The position numbers and the translations under genes were made by a program. A stretch of DNA of 64,000 bases from Planktothrix rubescens CCAP 1459/22. GTDB taxonomy: Bacteria; Cyanobacteriota; Cyanobacteriia; Cyanobacteriales; Microcoleaceae. Shown here in pieces: positions 1 through 7,801 of this stretch. Each line of letters opens with the position of its first letter. Position 1 is the first letter of the stretch. The stretch covers positions 3,240,001-3,304,000 of the forward strand of contig LR882958.1 in assembly GCA_904830895.1 (NCBI GenBank), in the 5' to 3' direction. The notes below the pieces were generated by a model that was not told the DNA's origin, searched no databases, and saw only the letters and a program-made list of their open reading frames with translations.

Positions 1-28
1 GGTTTCCCCAAATGGTGCCCGATTCTTC
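1..28 (-). other. Group I intron, 5' end only (in tRNA-Arg)
   Basis: On the minus strand, the sequence directly after the CCU anticodon does not continue as an anticodon stem. The expected partner of AGCGC is absent. Instead the sequence can form a group I P1 helix: exon CCU pairs with intron GGG, leaving a U.G wobble at the splice site. A GGGGAAACC segment follows, which resembles the conserved P element of cyanobacterial tRNA-Leu introns. Only 28 nt are inside the window, so the intron core cannot be checked. Confidence 0.55.
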
Positions 29-65
29 AGGAGGCGCTTGCTCTATCCACCTGAGCCACAGCCCC
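29..65 (-). tRNA. tRNA-Arg(CCU), 5' exon
   Basis: Read on the minus strand, the sequence gives acceptor strand GGGGCTG, D-arm GCTC...GAGC with a GGTGG-containing loop, anticodon-stem strand AGCGC and loop CTCCT, so the anticodon is CCU (arginine). The 3' half is not adjacent. The anticodon stem, T-arm and 3' acceptor strand must lie left of the window, beyond what looks like a group I intron. The tRNA decodes AGG codons. Identity is good for the half that is visible; the exon boundary is inferred from the P1 pairing. Confidence 0.7.
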
Positions 66-528
66 AAATTAACACTATTTCCATAATAGCATGATTGGTT
101 GTCTAAATTTAACCAAACTATATATAGCAAGAGGCAATAGGGAATAGGCAATCTCGCTATAGGTAAATACTTACTGTGAGCAGCTTTTAGCTTTCAAGAA
201 TGTCCTAATAGATGTGGCGACTGCTATATATCGTGCTTGCGTAATTCCTGTCAATGCTTACTCGCTGATCGTGACAATCTCAAATCTCAGGTTGATAGTC
301 AGGGAAAGCCTACTTTCAGAGGTAAGCATATTCAGGCCAAACTAATGAGTAAATTTGGTTAACTTGCTCTACAGCCAGCTATTGAAACGATTTAAACTTT
401 AAGCCGAACAAAACCAGACCGAGATTAAACAACTCAGTCGGGTTCTAAAATCTGCCCAAAATCCATAGTAGGGTAAAATTATCAACAGTTTTGGCAAGTT
501 CATTAAGAACTATAAAGTTGACATAGTT
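66..528. other. Intergenic region with no supported gene
   Basis: About 460 bases separate the tRNA-Arg 5' exon from ndhF. No complete gene with a start and ribosome site is visible. Two short open stretches in different frames (about 180-362 and 380-466) translate to hydrophilic text without clear homology, so they may be remnants of a decayed gene. The promoter of ndhF1 should lie in the right part, but I cannot place a convincing -35/-10 pair. Confidence 0.4.
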
Positions 529-2583
529 ATGGAACCTCTCTATCAATACGCCTGGCTAATTCCCGTGTTGCCCCTATTAGGTGCGACCTTGGTTGGAGTC
601 GGGCTAATTTCTTTCAACACCGCCACTAACAATTTGAGACAAGTTTGTTCAACCTTCCTGGTCTCAACGTTAGGGGCATCAATGGTCTTATCTTTTGCTC
701 TGCTTTGGAGTCAACTCAACGGTCACGCTCCCTACACCTATATTATTGACTGGGCAGCGGCCGGAGACTTTAGACTAACAATGGGTTATACCATTGACCA
801 TCTGGCGGCGGTGATGCTGGCAATTGTGACAACGGTGGCTTTCCTAGTCATGATCTACACCGATGGTTACATGGCCCATGACCCCGGATATGTACGCTTT
901 TATGCCTATCTGAGTTTATTTAGTTCTTCCATGTTAGGGCTAGTAATTTGCCCGAACTTAATTCAGGTTTATATTTTCTGGGAACTGGTGGGGATGTGTT
1001 CCTACCTATTAATTGGGTTTTGGTACGATCGCAAACCCGCCGCCGATGCTTGCCAGAAAGCCTTTGTCACCAACCGAGTTGGGGACTTTGGTTTACTCTT
1101 AGGGATTTTAGGCATCTATTGGGCCACCAATACCTTTGATTTTAGCCTCATGGGAGAACGGCTAGAACAAGCCGTAGAAACGGGTTCCCTCAGTGTCGCC
1201 TTAGCCACCTTATTAGGGGTATTGATTTTTCTTGGCCCCGTTGCTAAGTCGGCCCAATTCCCCCTCCATGTTTGGCTTCCCGACGCCATGGAAGGCCCGA
1301 CCCCAATTTCTGCCTTAATTCACGCTGCCACGATGGTCGCCGCCGGGGTGTTTTTAGTCGCCCGGATGTACCCCGTGTTTGAGGGGTTGCCGATAGTGAT
1401 GAATATTATTGCCTTTACTGGATGCTTTACGGCATTCTTGGGGGCCACTATCGCCCTAACCCAAAATGACATTAAAAAAGGGTTAGCCTATTCGACTATT
1501 TCCCAACTGGGTTACATGGTAATGGCGATGGGGGTGGGGGCCTACAGTGCCGGACTATTCCACCTGATGACCCACGCCTATTTTAAAGCCATGTTATTCC
1601 TGTGTTCGGGTTCAGTCATTCACGGCATGGAGTCTGTGGTTGGCCATGAACCTGTTTTAGCCCAGGATATGCGTCTGATGGGAGGTTTACGCAAATATAT
1701 GCCCGTTACCTCCGCTTGTTTCCTGGTGGGAACTTTAGCAATTTGTGGTATTCCCCCCTTTGCTGGTTTCTGGTCAAAGGATGAAATTCTTAGTAATGCC
1801 TTTGCTGCTAACCCGATATTATGGTTAGTCGGTTGGTTAACGGCCGGAATGACTGCCTTCTATATGTTCCGAATGTATTTCATGACTTTTGAAGGCAAAT
1901 TCCGAGGTAATGACACCACCATTCAACAAAACCTGTTAACGGAAGCTAATGGCCCCCAATTTGCCTTTGGCCCTGGGGCGATGAACCCGGACGAGTTAGC
2001 CCACGGCGACGATCACGGCCATAGCCACGATCCCCATGAGTCCCCAGTTACCATGATTTTACCGTTAATGGTATTAGCGGTTCCTTCGGTATTAATTGGG
2101 TTGGTGGGAACTCCATTTAATAATATTTTTGAACTGTTTATTCACGCCCCCGGGGAAAGTGTGAAACAAGTTCAAGACCATCTGGCGGAATTTGATTTAA
2201 CGGAATTTTTAATTATGGGGGGAAGTTCCGTTGGTATTGCTTTGATAGGAATTAGTATTGCCTATTTGATGTATTTGGCGGGTAAAATTGACCCCGCCGC
2301 GATCGCTGCCAAATATCCAGCCCTTTACAATTTTTCCAAAAACAAATGGTATCTCGATGATATTAACGAAGTGCTATTTGTTCGAGGTAGTCGTCGGTTA
2401 GCCCGACAAGTTATGGAAGTAGACTATCGCGTTGTCGATGGTGCCGTTAACCTTACCGGGTTAGTCACCTTAGTCACGGGAGAAGGCTTAAAATACCTAG
2501 AAAATGGTCGCGCCCAATTCTACGCCCTGATTGTATTTGTAGCCGTTCTCGGCTTCGTTGTCTTCTCAGGAATTACTGGGTAA
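529..2583 (+). CDS. ndhF: NAD(P)H-quinone oxidoreductase subunit 5 (NdhF1)
   Basis: 684 residues, the normal length for cyanobacterial NdhF1. It is an antiporter-like membrane subunit of the thylakoid NDH-1 complex that pumps protons during respiratory and cyclic electron flow. The protein is a string of transmembrane helices. Conserved core motifs are visible: FWELVGMCSYLLIGFW near residue 149, the lysine-bearing LGPVAKSAQFPLHVWLPDAM near 235-255, and THAYFKAMLFL near 345. A histidine-rich loop (HGDDHGHSHDPH) lies near residue 490, ahead of the C-terminal helices. The NdhD1 gene follows 104 bases downstream on the same strand, the usual ndhF1-ndhD1 order. The sequence looks intact. Confidence 0.95.
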   Translation: MEPLYQYAWLIPVLPLLGATLVGVGLISFNTATNNLRQVCSTFLVSTLGASMVLSFALLWSQLNGHAPYTYIIDWAAAGDFRLTMGYTIDHLAAVMLAIVTTVAFLVMIYTDGYMAHDPGYVRFYAYLSLFSSSMLGLVICPNLIQVYIFWELVGMCSYLLIGFWYDRKPAADACQKAFVTNRVGDFGLLLGILGIYWATNTFDFSLMGERLEQAVETGSLSVALATLLGVLIFLGPVAKSAQFPLHVWLPDAMEGPTPISALIHAATMVAAGVFLVARMYPVFEGLPIVMNIIAFTGCFTAFLGATIALTQNDIKKGLAYSTISQLGYMVMAMGVGAYSAGLFHLMTHAYFKAMLFLCSGSVIHGMESVVGHEPVLAQDMRLMGGLRKYMPVTSACFLVGTLAICGIPPFAGFWSKDEILSNAFAANPILWLVGWLTAGMTAFYMFRMYFMTFEGKFRGNDTTIQQNLLTEANGPQFAFGPGAMNPDELAHGDDHGHSHDPHESPVTMILPLMVLAVPSVLIGLVGTPFNNIFELFIHAPGESVKQVQDHLAEFDLTEFLIMGGSSVGIALIGISIAYLMYLAGKIDPAAIAAKYPALYNFSKNKWYLDDINEVLFVRGSRRLARQVMEVDYRVVDGAVNLTGLVTLVTGEGLKYLENGRAQFYALIVFVAVLGFVVFSGITG

Positions 2584-2589
2584 ATTAAT

Positions 2590-2631
2590 CAGTTAACAGT
2601 TATCAGTTAACAGTTATCAGTTAACAGTGGT
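2590..2631. repeat. Tandem short repeat (AGTTAACAGTTATC)
   Basis: Almost three copies of a 14-base unit AGTTAACAGTTATC, itself made of two related heptamers, fill the gap between ndhF and ndhD. This is the short tandemly repeated repetitive (STRR) class known from cyanobacteria. Confidence 0.8.
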
Positions 2632-2687
2632 TAGACGTGCTAACTGATTGTAGCTTAATTTTAATTCCTTCATTCAGTGCTTGATCT

Positions 2688-4082
2688 ATGGAACATTTTC
2701 CTTGGCTAACAATAACCATCTTATTTCCAATTATCGCCGCCTTACTGCTCCCAATTATTCCAGATAAAGATGGAAAAACGGTGAGATGGTACGCTTTAAT
2801 TGTGGGACTAATCAATTTTGCTATCCTCATTTATGCCTTTAATACGGGATACGATTTCCAGACCCCAGGTTTACAACTCGTAGAAAAATATACTTGGGTT
2901 CCCCAAATAGACTTAAATTGGTCGGTGGGGGCAGATGGGTTATCAATGCCCCTAATTATTCTGACAGGATTTATCACCACTTTAGCGACTTTAGCCGCTT
3001 GGCCTGTCACCCTAAAACCGAAATTATTCTATTTCCTGATGTTATTAATGTACGGCGGACAGATTGCTGTCTTTGCGGTACAGGATATGTTGTTGTTCTT
3101 TTTAGTCTGGGAATTAGAATTAGTTCCGGTTTACCTAATTCTATCAATTTGGGGTGGAAAAAAACGCCTCTATGCTGCTACCAAATTCATTCTTTATACA
3201 GCAGGAGGTTCGCTTTTTATCCTAGTTGGTGCTTTAGCAATGGCATTCTTTGGAGATACCGTCACCTTTGATATGCAGGCGATCGCAGCCAAACACTATC
3301 CCCTGAATTTACAACTGCTATTATATGGCGGTTTCCTAATAGCTTACGGGGTGAAATTACCAATTTTTCCCCTGCATACTTGGCTCCCCGATGCCCACGG
3401 AGAAGCCACCGCTCCCGCCCATATGTTACTAGCAGGAATTCTGTTAAAAATGGGGGGATATGCGTTACTAAGAATGAACGTCGGAATGTTACCCGATGCC
3501 CATGCGACTTTTGCTCCAATTTTAGTAATTTTAGGGGTGGTTAATATTGTCTATGCCGCCTTCACTTCTTTTGCCCAAAGAAACCTGAAACGGAAAATCG
3601 CCTATTCTTCAATTTCCCACATGGGTTTTGTATTAATTGGGATGGCGTCCTTAGCATTGCCGGGGATGAGTGGATTTGTGGCCGAGTTAATGGTATTTAT
3701 TGGGTTTGCCACCAGTGATGCCTATAACTCGACATTTAAAGTGATCGTGATTTTATTAGCAGCCGTTGGAGTGATTTTAACTCCGATTTATCTGCTCTCA
3801 ATGTTGCGTGAAATTCTCTACGGCCCCGAAAATAAAGAGTTAGTAGAACATGAAAAATTGGTGGATGCTGAACCGCGAGAAGTGTTCATCATTGCCTGTT
3901 TATTAGTGCCGATTATTGGTATTGGGTTATATCCGAAAATATTAACCCAAATGTATGATTCTACAACCACACAGTTAACGGCATTAATCCGTCATTCTGT
4001 ACCAACTTTAGCGCAAAAGCCAGAAGTTAAACCGAGTAAATGGAAATTCCTATCTGTGACCGCGCCTAAAATTGGCAATTAG
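2688..4082 (+). CDS. ndhD: NAD(P)H-quinone oxidoreductase subunit 4 (NdhD1), internally deleted
   Basis: Proton-pumping NuoM-like subunit of NDH-1. The N-terminal two thirds are typical: the essential-glutamate helix [16 protein letters not shown] near residue 140, the [19 protein letters not shown] segment near 225, and [17 protein letters not shown] near 305. The protein is 464 residues, against about 500-525 in the family. At about residue 318 the sequence jumps from HMGFVLIG straight to [16 protein letters not shown]. In plant-plastid and cyanobacterial NdhD these two motifs are separated by about 60 residues, including the well conserved SHGLIGASLFFLVG helix. The frame is kept across the join. 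The protein is therefore probably missing two transmembrane helices and may not function, unless this is an assembly error. A hairpin terminator follows. Confidence 0.9.
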   Translation: MEHFPWLTITILFPIIAALLLPIIPDKDGKTVRWYALIVGLINFAILIYAFNTGYDFQTPGLQLVEKYTWVPQIDLNWSVGADGLSMPLIILTGFITTLATLAAWPVTLKPKLFYFLMLLMYGGQIAVFAVQDMLLFFLVWELELVPVYLILSIWGGKKRLYAATKFILYTAGGSLFILVGALAMAFFGDTVTFDMQAIAAKHYPLNLQLLLYGGFLIAYGVKLPIFPLHTWLPDAHGEATAPAHMLLAGILLKMGGYALLRMNVGMLPDAHATFAPILVILGVVNIVYAAFTSFAQRNLKRKIAYSSISHMGFVLIGMASLALPGMSGFVAELMVFIGFATSDAYNSTFKVIVILLAAVGVILTPIYLLSMLREILYGPENKELVEHEKLVDAEPREVFIIACLLVPIIGIGLYPKILTQMYDSTTTQLTALIRHSVPTLAQKPEVKPSKWKFLSVTAPKIGN

Positions 4083-4109
4083 TTAGTGATCAAATATTAG
4101 TGATTTCAT

Positions 4110-4145
4110 AAACCTGATTTCTTCAAGAAATCGGGTTTCTTTTTA
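4110..4145 (+). terminator. Rho-independent terminator of ndhF-ndhD
   Basis: A 12-bp stem (AAACCTGATTTC paired with GAAATCGGGTTT, including one T.G pair) with a TTCAA loop is followed by TCTTTTT. It lies 28 bases after the ndhD stop. Confidence 0.85.
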
Positions 4146-4343
4146 TGTGTTATAGCGCTACGCACTCTTATAGCAGGTCGCGCTGGCTGGTTTACGATGG
4201 TCAAGCCTTAAATGTTACCACCAAGACACAAAGACACAAAGAAGTTGTCAACATTAACCTGCTCATTGATATAACTCTTGTCCCGTTGTCTCAACAACGT
4301 ATAATTATAAGCGATGCTTAAACAATAATTTGAGGCTAAAGTT

Positions 4344-4610
4344 ATGCCTGAGAATTCATCGATAATTAGTATATCTACTGAAATCATGGGAGGAACTCCA
4401 GTATTTCTAGGGACAAGAGTTCCCATACAAACGCTATTTGACTATTTAGAAGCAGGAGAGTCTATTGATGATTTTTTAGAGGGATTTCCAACTGTTAGTA
4501 GAGAACAAATTATTGCGCTGTTGGAAGAAGCTAAAAAACAACTGTTTAGCAGGATTGCTATAGTAAGCTTTGCGGTAATGGTAACTCGCTTTTTATTTCA
4601 ACCCTTCTAA
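4344..4610 (+). CDS. DUF433 antitoxin-like protein with altered C-terminus
   Basis: Residues 8-68 match the DUF433 family, a small winged-helix-like fold often paired with a DUF5615 PIN-like toxin. The hallmark MGGTPVFLGTRVPIQTLFDY and DFLEGFPTVSREQ segments are both present. Family members usually end soon after EEAKKQL. Here the frame runs on into 20 hydrophobic residues encoded by a short element with inverted ends (4540-4634). The normal tail has apparently been replaced, and no toxin gene follows. GAGG lies 8 bases ahead of the ATG. A regulatory or antitoxin role is inferred from family context only. Confidence 0.8.
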   Translation: MPENSSIISISTEIMGGTPVFLGTRVPIQTLFDYLEAGESIDDFLEGFPTVSREQIIALLEEAKKQLFSRIAIVSFAVMVTRFLFQPF

Positions 4611-4634
4611 TAGTTTAATTTTAGCTAAACAGTT
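4540..4634. repeat. Small element with 11-bp inverted ends
   Basis: AACTGTTTAGC at 4540-4550 is repeated as its exact complement at 4624-4634, enclosing 73 bases. It begins inside the last conserved codons of the DUF433 gene and ends 3 bases before the stop of the converging 72-aa gene. It could be a MITE-like insertion or a bidirectional terminator; no clear target duplication is visible. Confidence 0.55.
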
Positions 4635-4637
4635 ACT

Positions 4638-4856
4638 CTAAACCAAACGTAACCATCTTTCTTCCTGTTCATCTCGTCGGGTAAAACCACGATTAGAAAA
4701 AGAGATACAAACAGGCTTTTTAGTATCACAATGTACAAAGTTATATACCCAACTAGCTCCTGTCCACCGTCTTTCATCAACTTCATAGATGGTTCTTAAA
4801 CTTTTGGGATCATAAACACCAACTTTTTGACCTTTGGAGAATTTCGGCTTGTCCAT
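4638..4856 (-). CDS. Small conserved-looking protein, function unknown
   Basis: 72 residues, basic and rich in aromatic residues (KGQKVGVYDPKSLRTIYEVDERRW). The composition resembles small SH3-like beta-barrel proteins, but I do not recognise a family. A strong ribosome site (AAGGAGG, 7 bases before the ATG) supports a real gene. It converges on the DUF433 gene with the inverted-end element between them. Confidence 0.65.
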   Translation of the reverse strand: MDKPKFSKGQKVGVYDPKSLRTIYEVDERRWTGASWVYNFVHCDTKKPVCISFSNRGFTRRDEQEERWLRLV

Positions 4857-4987
4857 TATTCTACCTCCTTCAATCTCAATAAAAATAATAAAATAGGATC
4901 AGGGTTAGTTTTATTATAACCGATCGCTCCTCATCTAACAAAAAAAGTTAAACTATACAAGACATGAGCGTTGAGAGGTGTTTTTTT

Positions 4988-5458
4988 ATGAATCCTCAGT
5001 TATCTCAAAGAGAGTCAAGTGATTTAACTCTTTATGACCAAGATTATTATTTATGGATTGATAAAACTGTAGAACAGTTAAGTAACAACCAATTTCAAGA
5101 TATTGATCTTCAAAATTTAATTGCCGAGTTAGAAAGTATGGGGAGGAGTGAGAAACGCTCTGTTCAAAGTAATTTAACAGTTTTGTTAATGCACTTACTT
5201 AAATATAAATATCAACCGAATAAACGATCTCGAAGCTGGAGGAGTACAATTGTTGAGCATCGACGACGTTTATTAATTTTGTTTAAAGATAGCCCTAGTT
5301 TAAGGGGATATGGTCAAGAAATATTTGCAGAATGTTATCAAGATGCGCGTCAGGACGGGGCAACGGAAACTCAATTAAAAATTAGTGTTTTCCCTGATGA
5401 ATGTCCGTTTAATTTAGAAGTAGTTTTGAAAGTTGATTATTTGGCTGTTGAAGAATAA
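4988..5458 (+). CDS. DUF29 family protein
   Basis: DUF29 proteins are small helical proteins that are multicopy in cyanobacteria and have no established function. Family hallmarks are visible: LYDQDYYLWIDKTVEQL near the N-terminus, DLQNLIAELESMGRSEKR, LLMHLLKYKYQP, and the acidic FPDECPFNLE near the C-terminus. The ATG at 4988 is preferred over an in-frame ATG at 4964 because GAGAGGTG lies just ahead of it. A paralogue is encoded at 15497-15928. Confidence 0.85.
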   Translation: MNPQLSQRESSDLTLYDQDYYLWIDKTVEQLSNNQFQDIDLQNLIAELESMGRSEKRSVQSNLTVLLMHLLKYKYQPNKRSRSWRSTIVEHRRRLLILFKDSPSLRGYGQEIFAECYQDARQDGATETQLKISVFPDECPFNLEVVLKVDYLAVEE

Positions 5459-5551
5459 GCGATCGCATTTTAACTCAACGGATTGAGAAATAGGACAGAT
5501 AACAGAATAAAAATGATAAAATATCCTTAACTATGCCTGTATTATATTAAT

Positions 5552-5875
5552 ATGACTCTAACAGAATTCCAAACTCAACTTTTGTCTCTTACTCTAATTG
5601 AAAAAGCGGAACTCATTCAAGCTTTAACTCAGACTTTAAGCAATGGTTCACGGGGTATTATTAAAACCCCTGGGGTAATGGGTGGAGATGCTTGTATTGC
5701 TAATACCAGGCTTCCGGTTTGGCTATTTGTGAGTTTACGCCGTCAAGGTGCGACGGATGCAGAAATTTTGCAATTATATCCCCATCTAACGGCGGCTGAT
5801 TTGTTGAATATTTGGGTTTATGCAGAGGCGTATTCTGAAGAAATTGAACAAGCATTAAAAGAACAAGAAGAATAA
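5552..5875 (+). CDS. DUF433 antitoxin-like protein
   Basis: 107 residues. A short N-terminal helix (LTLIEKAELIQALTQTL) precedes a DUF433 domain at about 38-90, with PGVMGGDACIANTRLPVWLFVSLRRQG and a helical DAEILQLYPHLTAADLLNIW segment. The N-terminal extension is common in the cyanobacterial subgroup. DUF433 genes often sit before a DUF5615 toxin-like gene. Here only a 22-codon ORF beginning MANLYARD follows at 5896, so the partner seems to be lost or decayed. The role is inferred from family context only. Confidence 0.85.
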   Translation: MTLTEFQTQLLSLTLIEKAELIQALTQTLSNGSRGIIKTPGVMGGDACIANTRLPVWLFVSLRRQGATDAEILQLYPHLTAADLLNIWVYAEAYSEEIEQALKEQEE

Positions 5876-5895
5876 ATGTAGTAGAGAGTTGAGCA

Positions 5896-5964
5896 ATGGC
5901 TAATCTTTATGCAAGGGATGTATTTGCAGCCTACAAAGCCAGTTTAGGCTTGATTTGGGCTTAA
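5896..5964 (+). pseudogene. Possible remnant of a DUF5615 toxin-like gene
   Basis: A 22-codon frame starts ATG GCT AAT CTT TAT GCA, giving MANLYARD. This resembles the MARLYADENFP start of DUF5615 proteins, which normally follow DUF433 genes. The similarity stops after about seven residues and a stop follows. It sits 20 bases after the DUF433 stop, exactly where the partner is expected. The match is short, so this is only a suggestion. Confidence 0.25.
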
Positions 5965-5971
5965 TTTTTGT

Positions 5972-7690
5972 TTAAGTTTCATTAGGACTTCCCCAAATTA
6001 CGGTTTCATGTTTATAAATAACCATCCCAGGTTTAGCCCCTTTAGGTTTATAAACGTGCTTAGGTTTAGTATAAATAACCGGAACTTGTTCACTATTTCT
6101 AGCCCGACTATAATAGGCTGCTAAATTAGCCGTAAACTGTAAATCAATATCATCAGCAACCTGTCCGGGATTTAATCTTAATAATACATGACTTCCGGGG
6201 ATTTCTTGAGTATGAAACCATAAATCATAATCCGTTGCTAGTTTAAAGGTTAACTGATCATTTTGACGATTATTTCTGCCAATTATAACCTCAATCTGAT
6301 TCGGGGTTTGATAGCGATGGAATTGTGTTGATAAAGTAGAATTAGGACTACGATAATTAGGAATATTAATATAACCTTGTTGAATTAATTCCTCTCGAAT
6401 TTCGGCTAAGGTTTGTAAATCTTCGGCGGTTTGATAGGTTTCAACTAAACTAATCGCTGACTCGACTTGTTCTAAATAGTTAATTTCGGTTTTAACTGCA
6501 TTTAGTAGGGGTTCAACGGCTATTCTCGCTCGTTTTAACTTTTGATGTCGTTTATATAAACTTTGAGCGTTTTGGACGGCATTACTCTCTGGATTTAAGG
6601 GTATTTTAACAGGTTCTCCCGTCTCAAAATCAGGTAACTTAATCTCCTTCATTCCCGGTTTCCATTCGTGCAGAAATGCCATTAATAAATCCGCTTTTGC
6701 CCGATAATCGTCAGCTTCATCTGATTGTTGTAACCTTTGAATAAATTGATCTGCTTTAACTTGTAGTTTCTTTAAAACACTATTAAGTTTTTGACTAACT
6801 TGATGGCGCAGTTGGTTAAATTCCTGTTGATTTAACTCATTTGTATAATAAGTATTAATTAAAATTTGAACCGATTTAACTTCAGAAATAATTTCTAAAT
6901 TCCAAGGAATAATATCATAACCTTTTGTGGTATTATAAGGAATAAAACTATTATTTTCTAAGGTTTTTAGCCAAATTTGCCAACTTTGAAATAACCGATG
7001 CCAGTCTTCTGAATTTAACGTATTTGTGGGTTGAGTTGGATCTAAACTCGCGGCTTCAATCATTGCTTGAACTAACCCAGAACTTAAACCACGATAGTTT
7101 TTTAATAGTTGTTGTTTTAACGCACTGGGAATTAAACTCACCCGCTCTTGCCAAAGGGATTGATCTTGATTTAAACTCGGAATTGGTTCGGTTAATTTAG
7201 GCGGGAGTTCATAGAATTGATTCGTTAAAATCGGTCGAACACTCGACTGTTGTAGATTCACTTGATGGGCGGCCGTCACAATAATATTGTCCGATCCCGT
7301 TAAAATAATATTACTATATTTCCCCATAATTTCCACATACAAATGCCAGAGGGGATCATCCCCTGGACGTTGGGCAAATTGCAGATCTAAAACTCTTTCC
7401 CATGGGTCAAATTGCCGAATTTCAACTAATGCTAATCCCGCCAATTGATGACGGAGTTGATCACTAAAAGTAAAGGTATCAGGAATGCGAGGAGGAGGAT
7501 CACCGATGCAAATTCTGGCGGCTTGGGGATGGCAAGAAATATCCAGCCAGCCTCGACTTTTTAGGGTGCGTAAGCCCAAAGAAATGGTAAAGCGATCGCG
7601 TTGATACACCTGTTCTAACCGCGATGGAAGCCAGTCTTGTCGCAGTTCACAACAGCTTGCGATTAATGTTGTTAAATCAAAAGATTGCAT
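5972..7690 (-). CDS. rqcH: RqcH/NFACT family ribosome-associated quality control protein
   Basis: 572 residues, the usual length for this family (formerly FbpA-like). RqcH binds stalled 50S subunits carrying peptidyl-tRNA and recruits tRNA-Ala for C-terminal alanine tailing. The NFACT-N domain is at about 1-130, long helical coiled-coil arms at about 290-430, and the NFACT-R (DUF814) domain at about 465-560 with DLWFHTQEIPGSHVLLR near residue 488. In the tRNA-binding segment, where RqcH has a DR pair, this protein reads FDPWERVLDL. The DR is thus ER, apparently within a cyanobacterial variant. The gene stands alone, convergent with the DUF433 genes. Confidence 0.9.
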   Translation of the reverse strand: MQSFDLTTLIASCCELRQDWLPSRLEQVYQRDRFTISLGLRTLKSRGWLDISCHPQAARICIGDPPPRIPDTFTFSDQLRHQLAGLALVEIRQFDPWERVLDLQFAQRPGDDPLWHLYVEIMGKYSNIILTGSDNIIVTAAHQVNLQQSSVRPILTNQFYELPPKLTEPIPSLNQDQSLWQERVSLIPSALKQQLLKNYRGLSSGLVQAMIEAASLDPTQPTNTLNSEDWHRLFQSWQIWLKTLENNSFIPYNTTKGYDIIPWNLEIISEVKSVQILINTYYTNELNQQEFNQLRHQVSQKLNSVLKKLQVKADQFIQRLQQSDEADDYRAKADLLMAFLHEWKPGMKEIKLPDFETGEPVKIPLNPESNAVQNAQSLYKRHQKLKRARIAVEPLLNAVKTEINYLEQVESAISLVETYQTAEDLQTLAEIREELIQQGYINIPNYRSPNSTLSTQFHRYQTPNQIEVIIGRNNRQNDQLTFKLATDYDLWFHTQEIPGSHVLLRLNPGQVADDIDLQFTANLAAYYSRARNSEQVPVIYTKPKHVYKPKGAKPGMVIYKHETVIWGSPNET

Positions 7691-7801
7691 AATATTTGTC
7701 CGATCGCCTTAACCTTTCCCCATTGTCTCATTATTTTTACCCACCTGACCTAATATTTCTAAATCAGATGGTTTGGGAGAAACATCTCTCGGTTTAACCC
7801 G

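Noticed and set aside
255-362. Small gene in the first intergenic region
   Set aside because: An open stretch ends in LMSKFG and a stop, but it has no start codon with a ribosome site, and a second frame over the same bases is equally open. It was noted as possible decay only.
2621-2830. 69-codon minus-strand frame over the ndhD start
   Set aside because: It overlaps the conserved ndhD N-terminus and the tandem repeat; no support as a gene.
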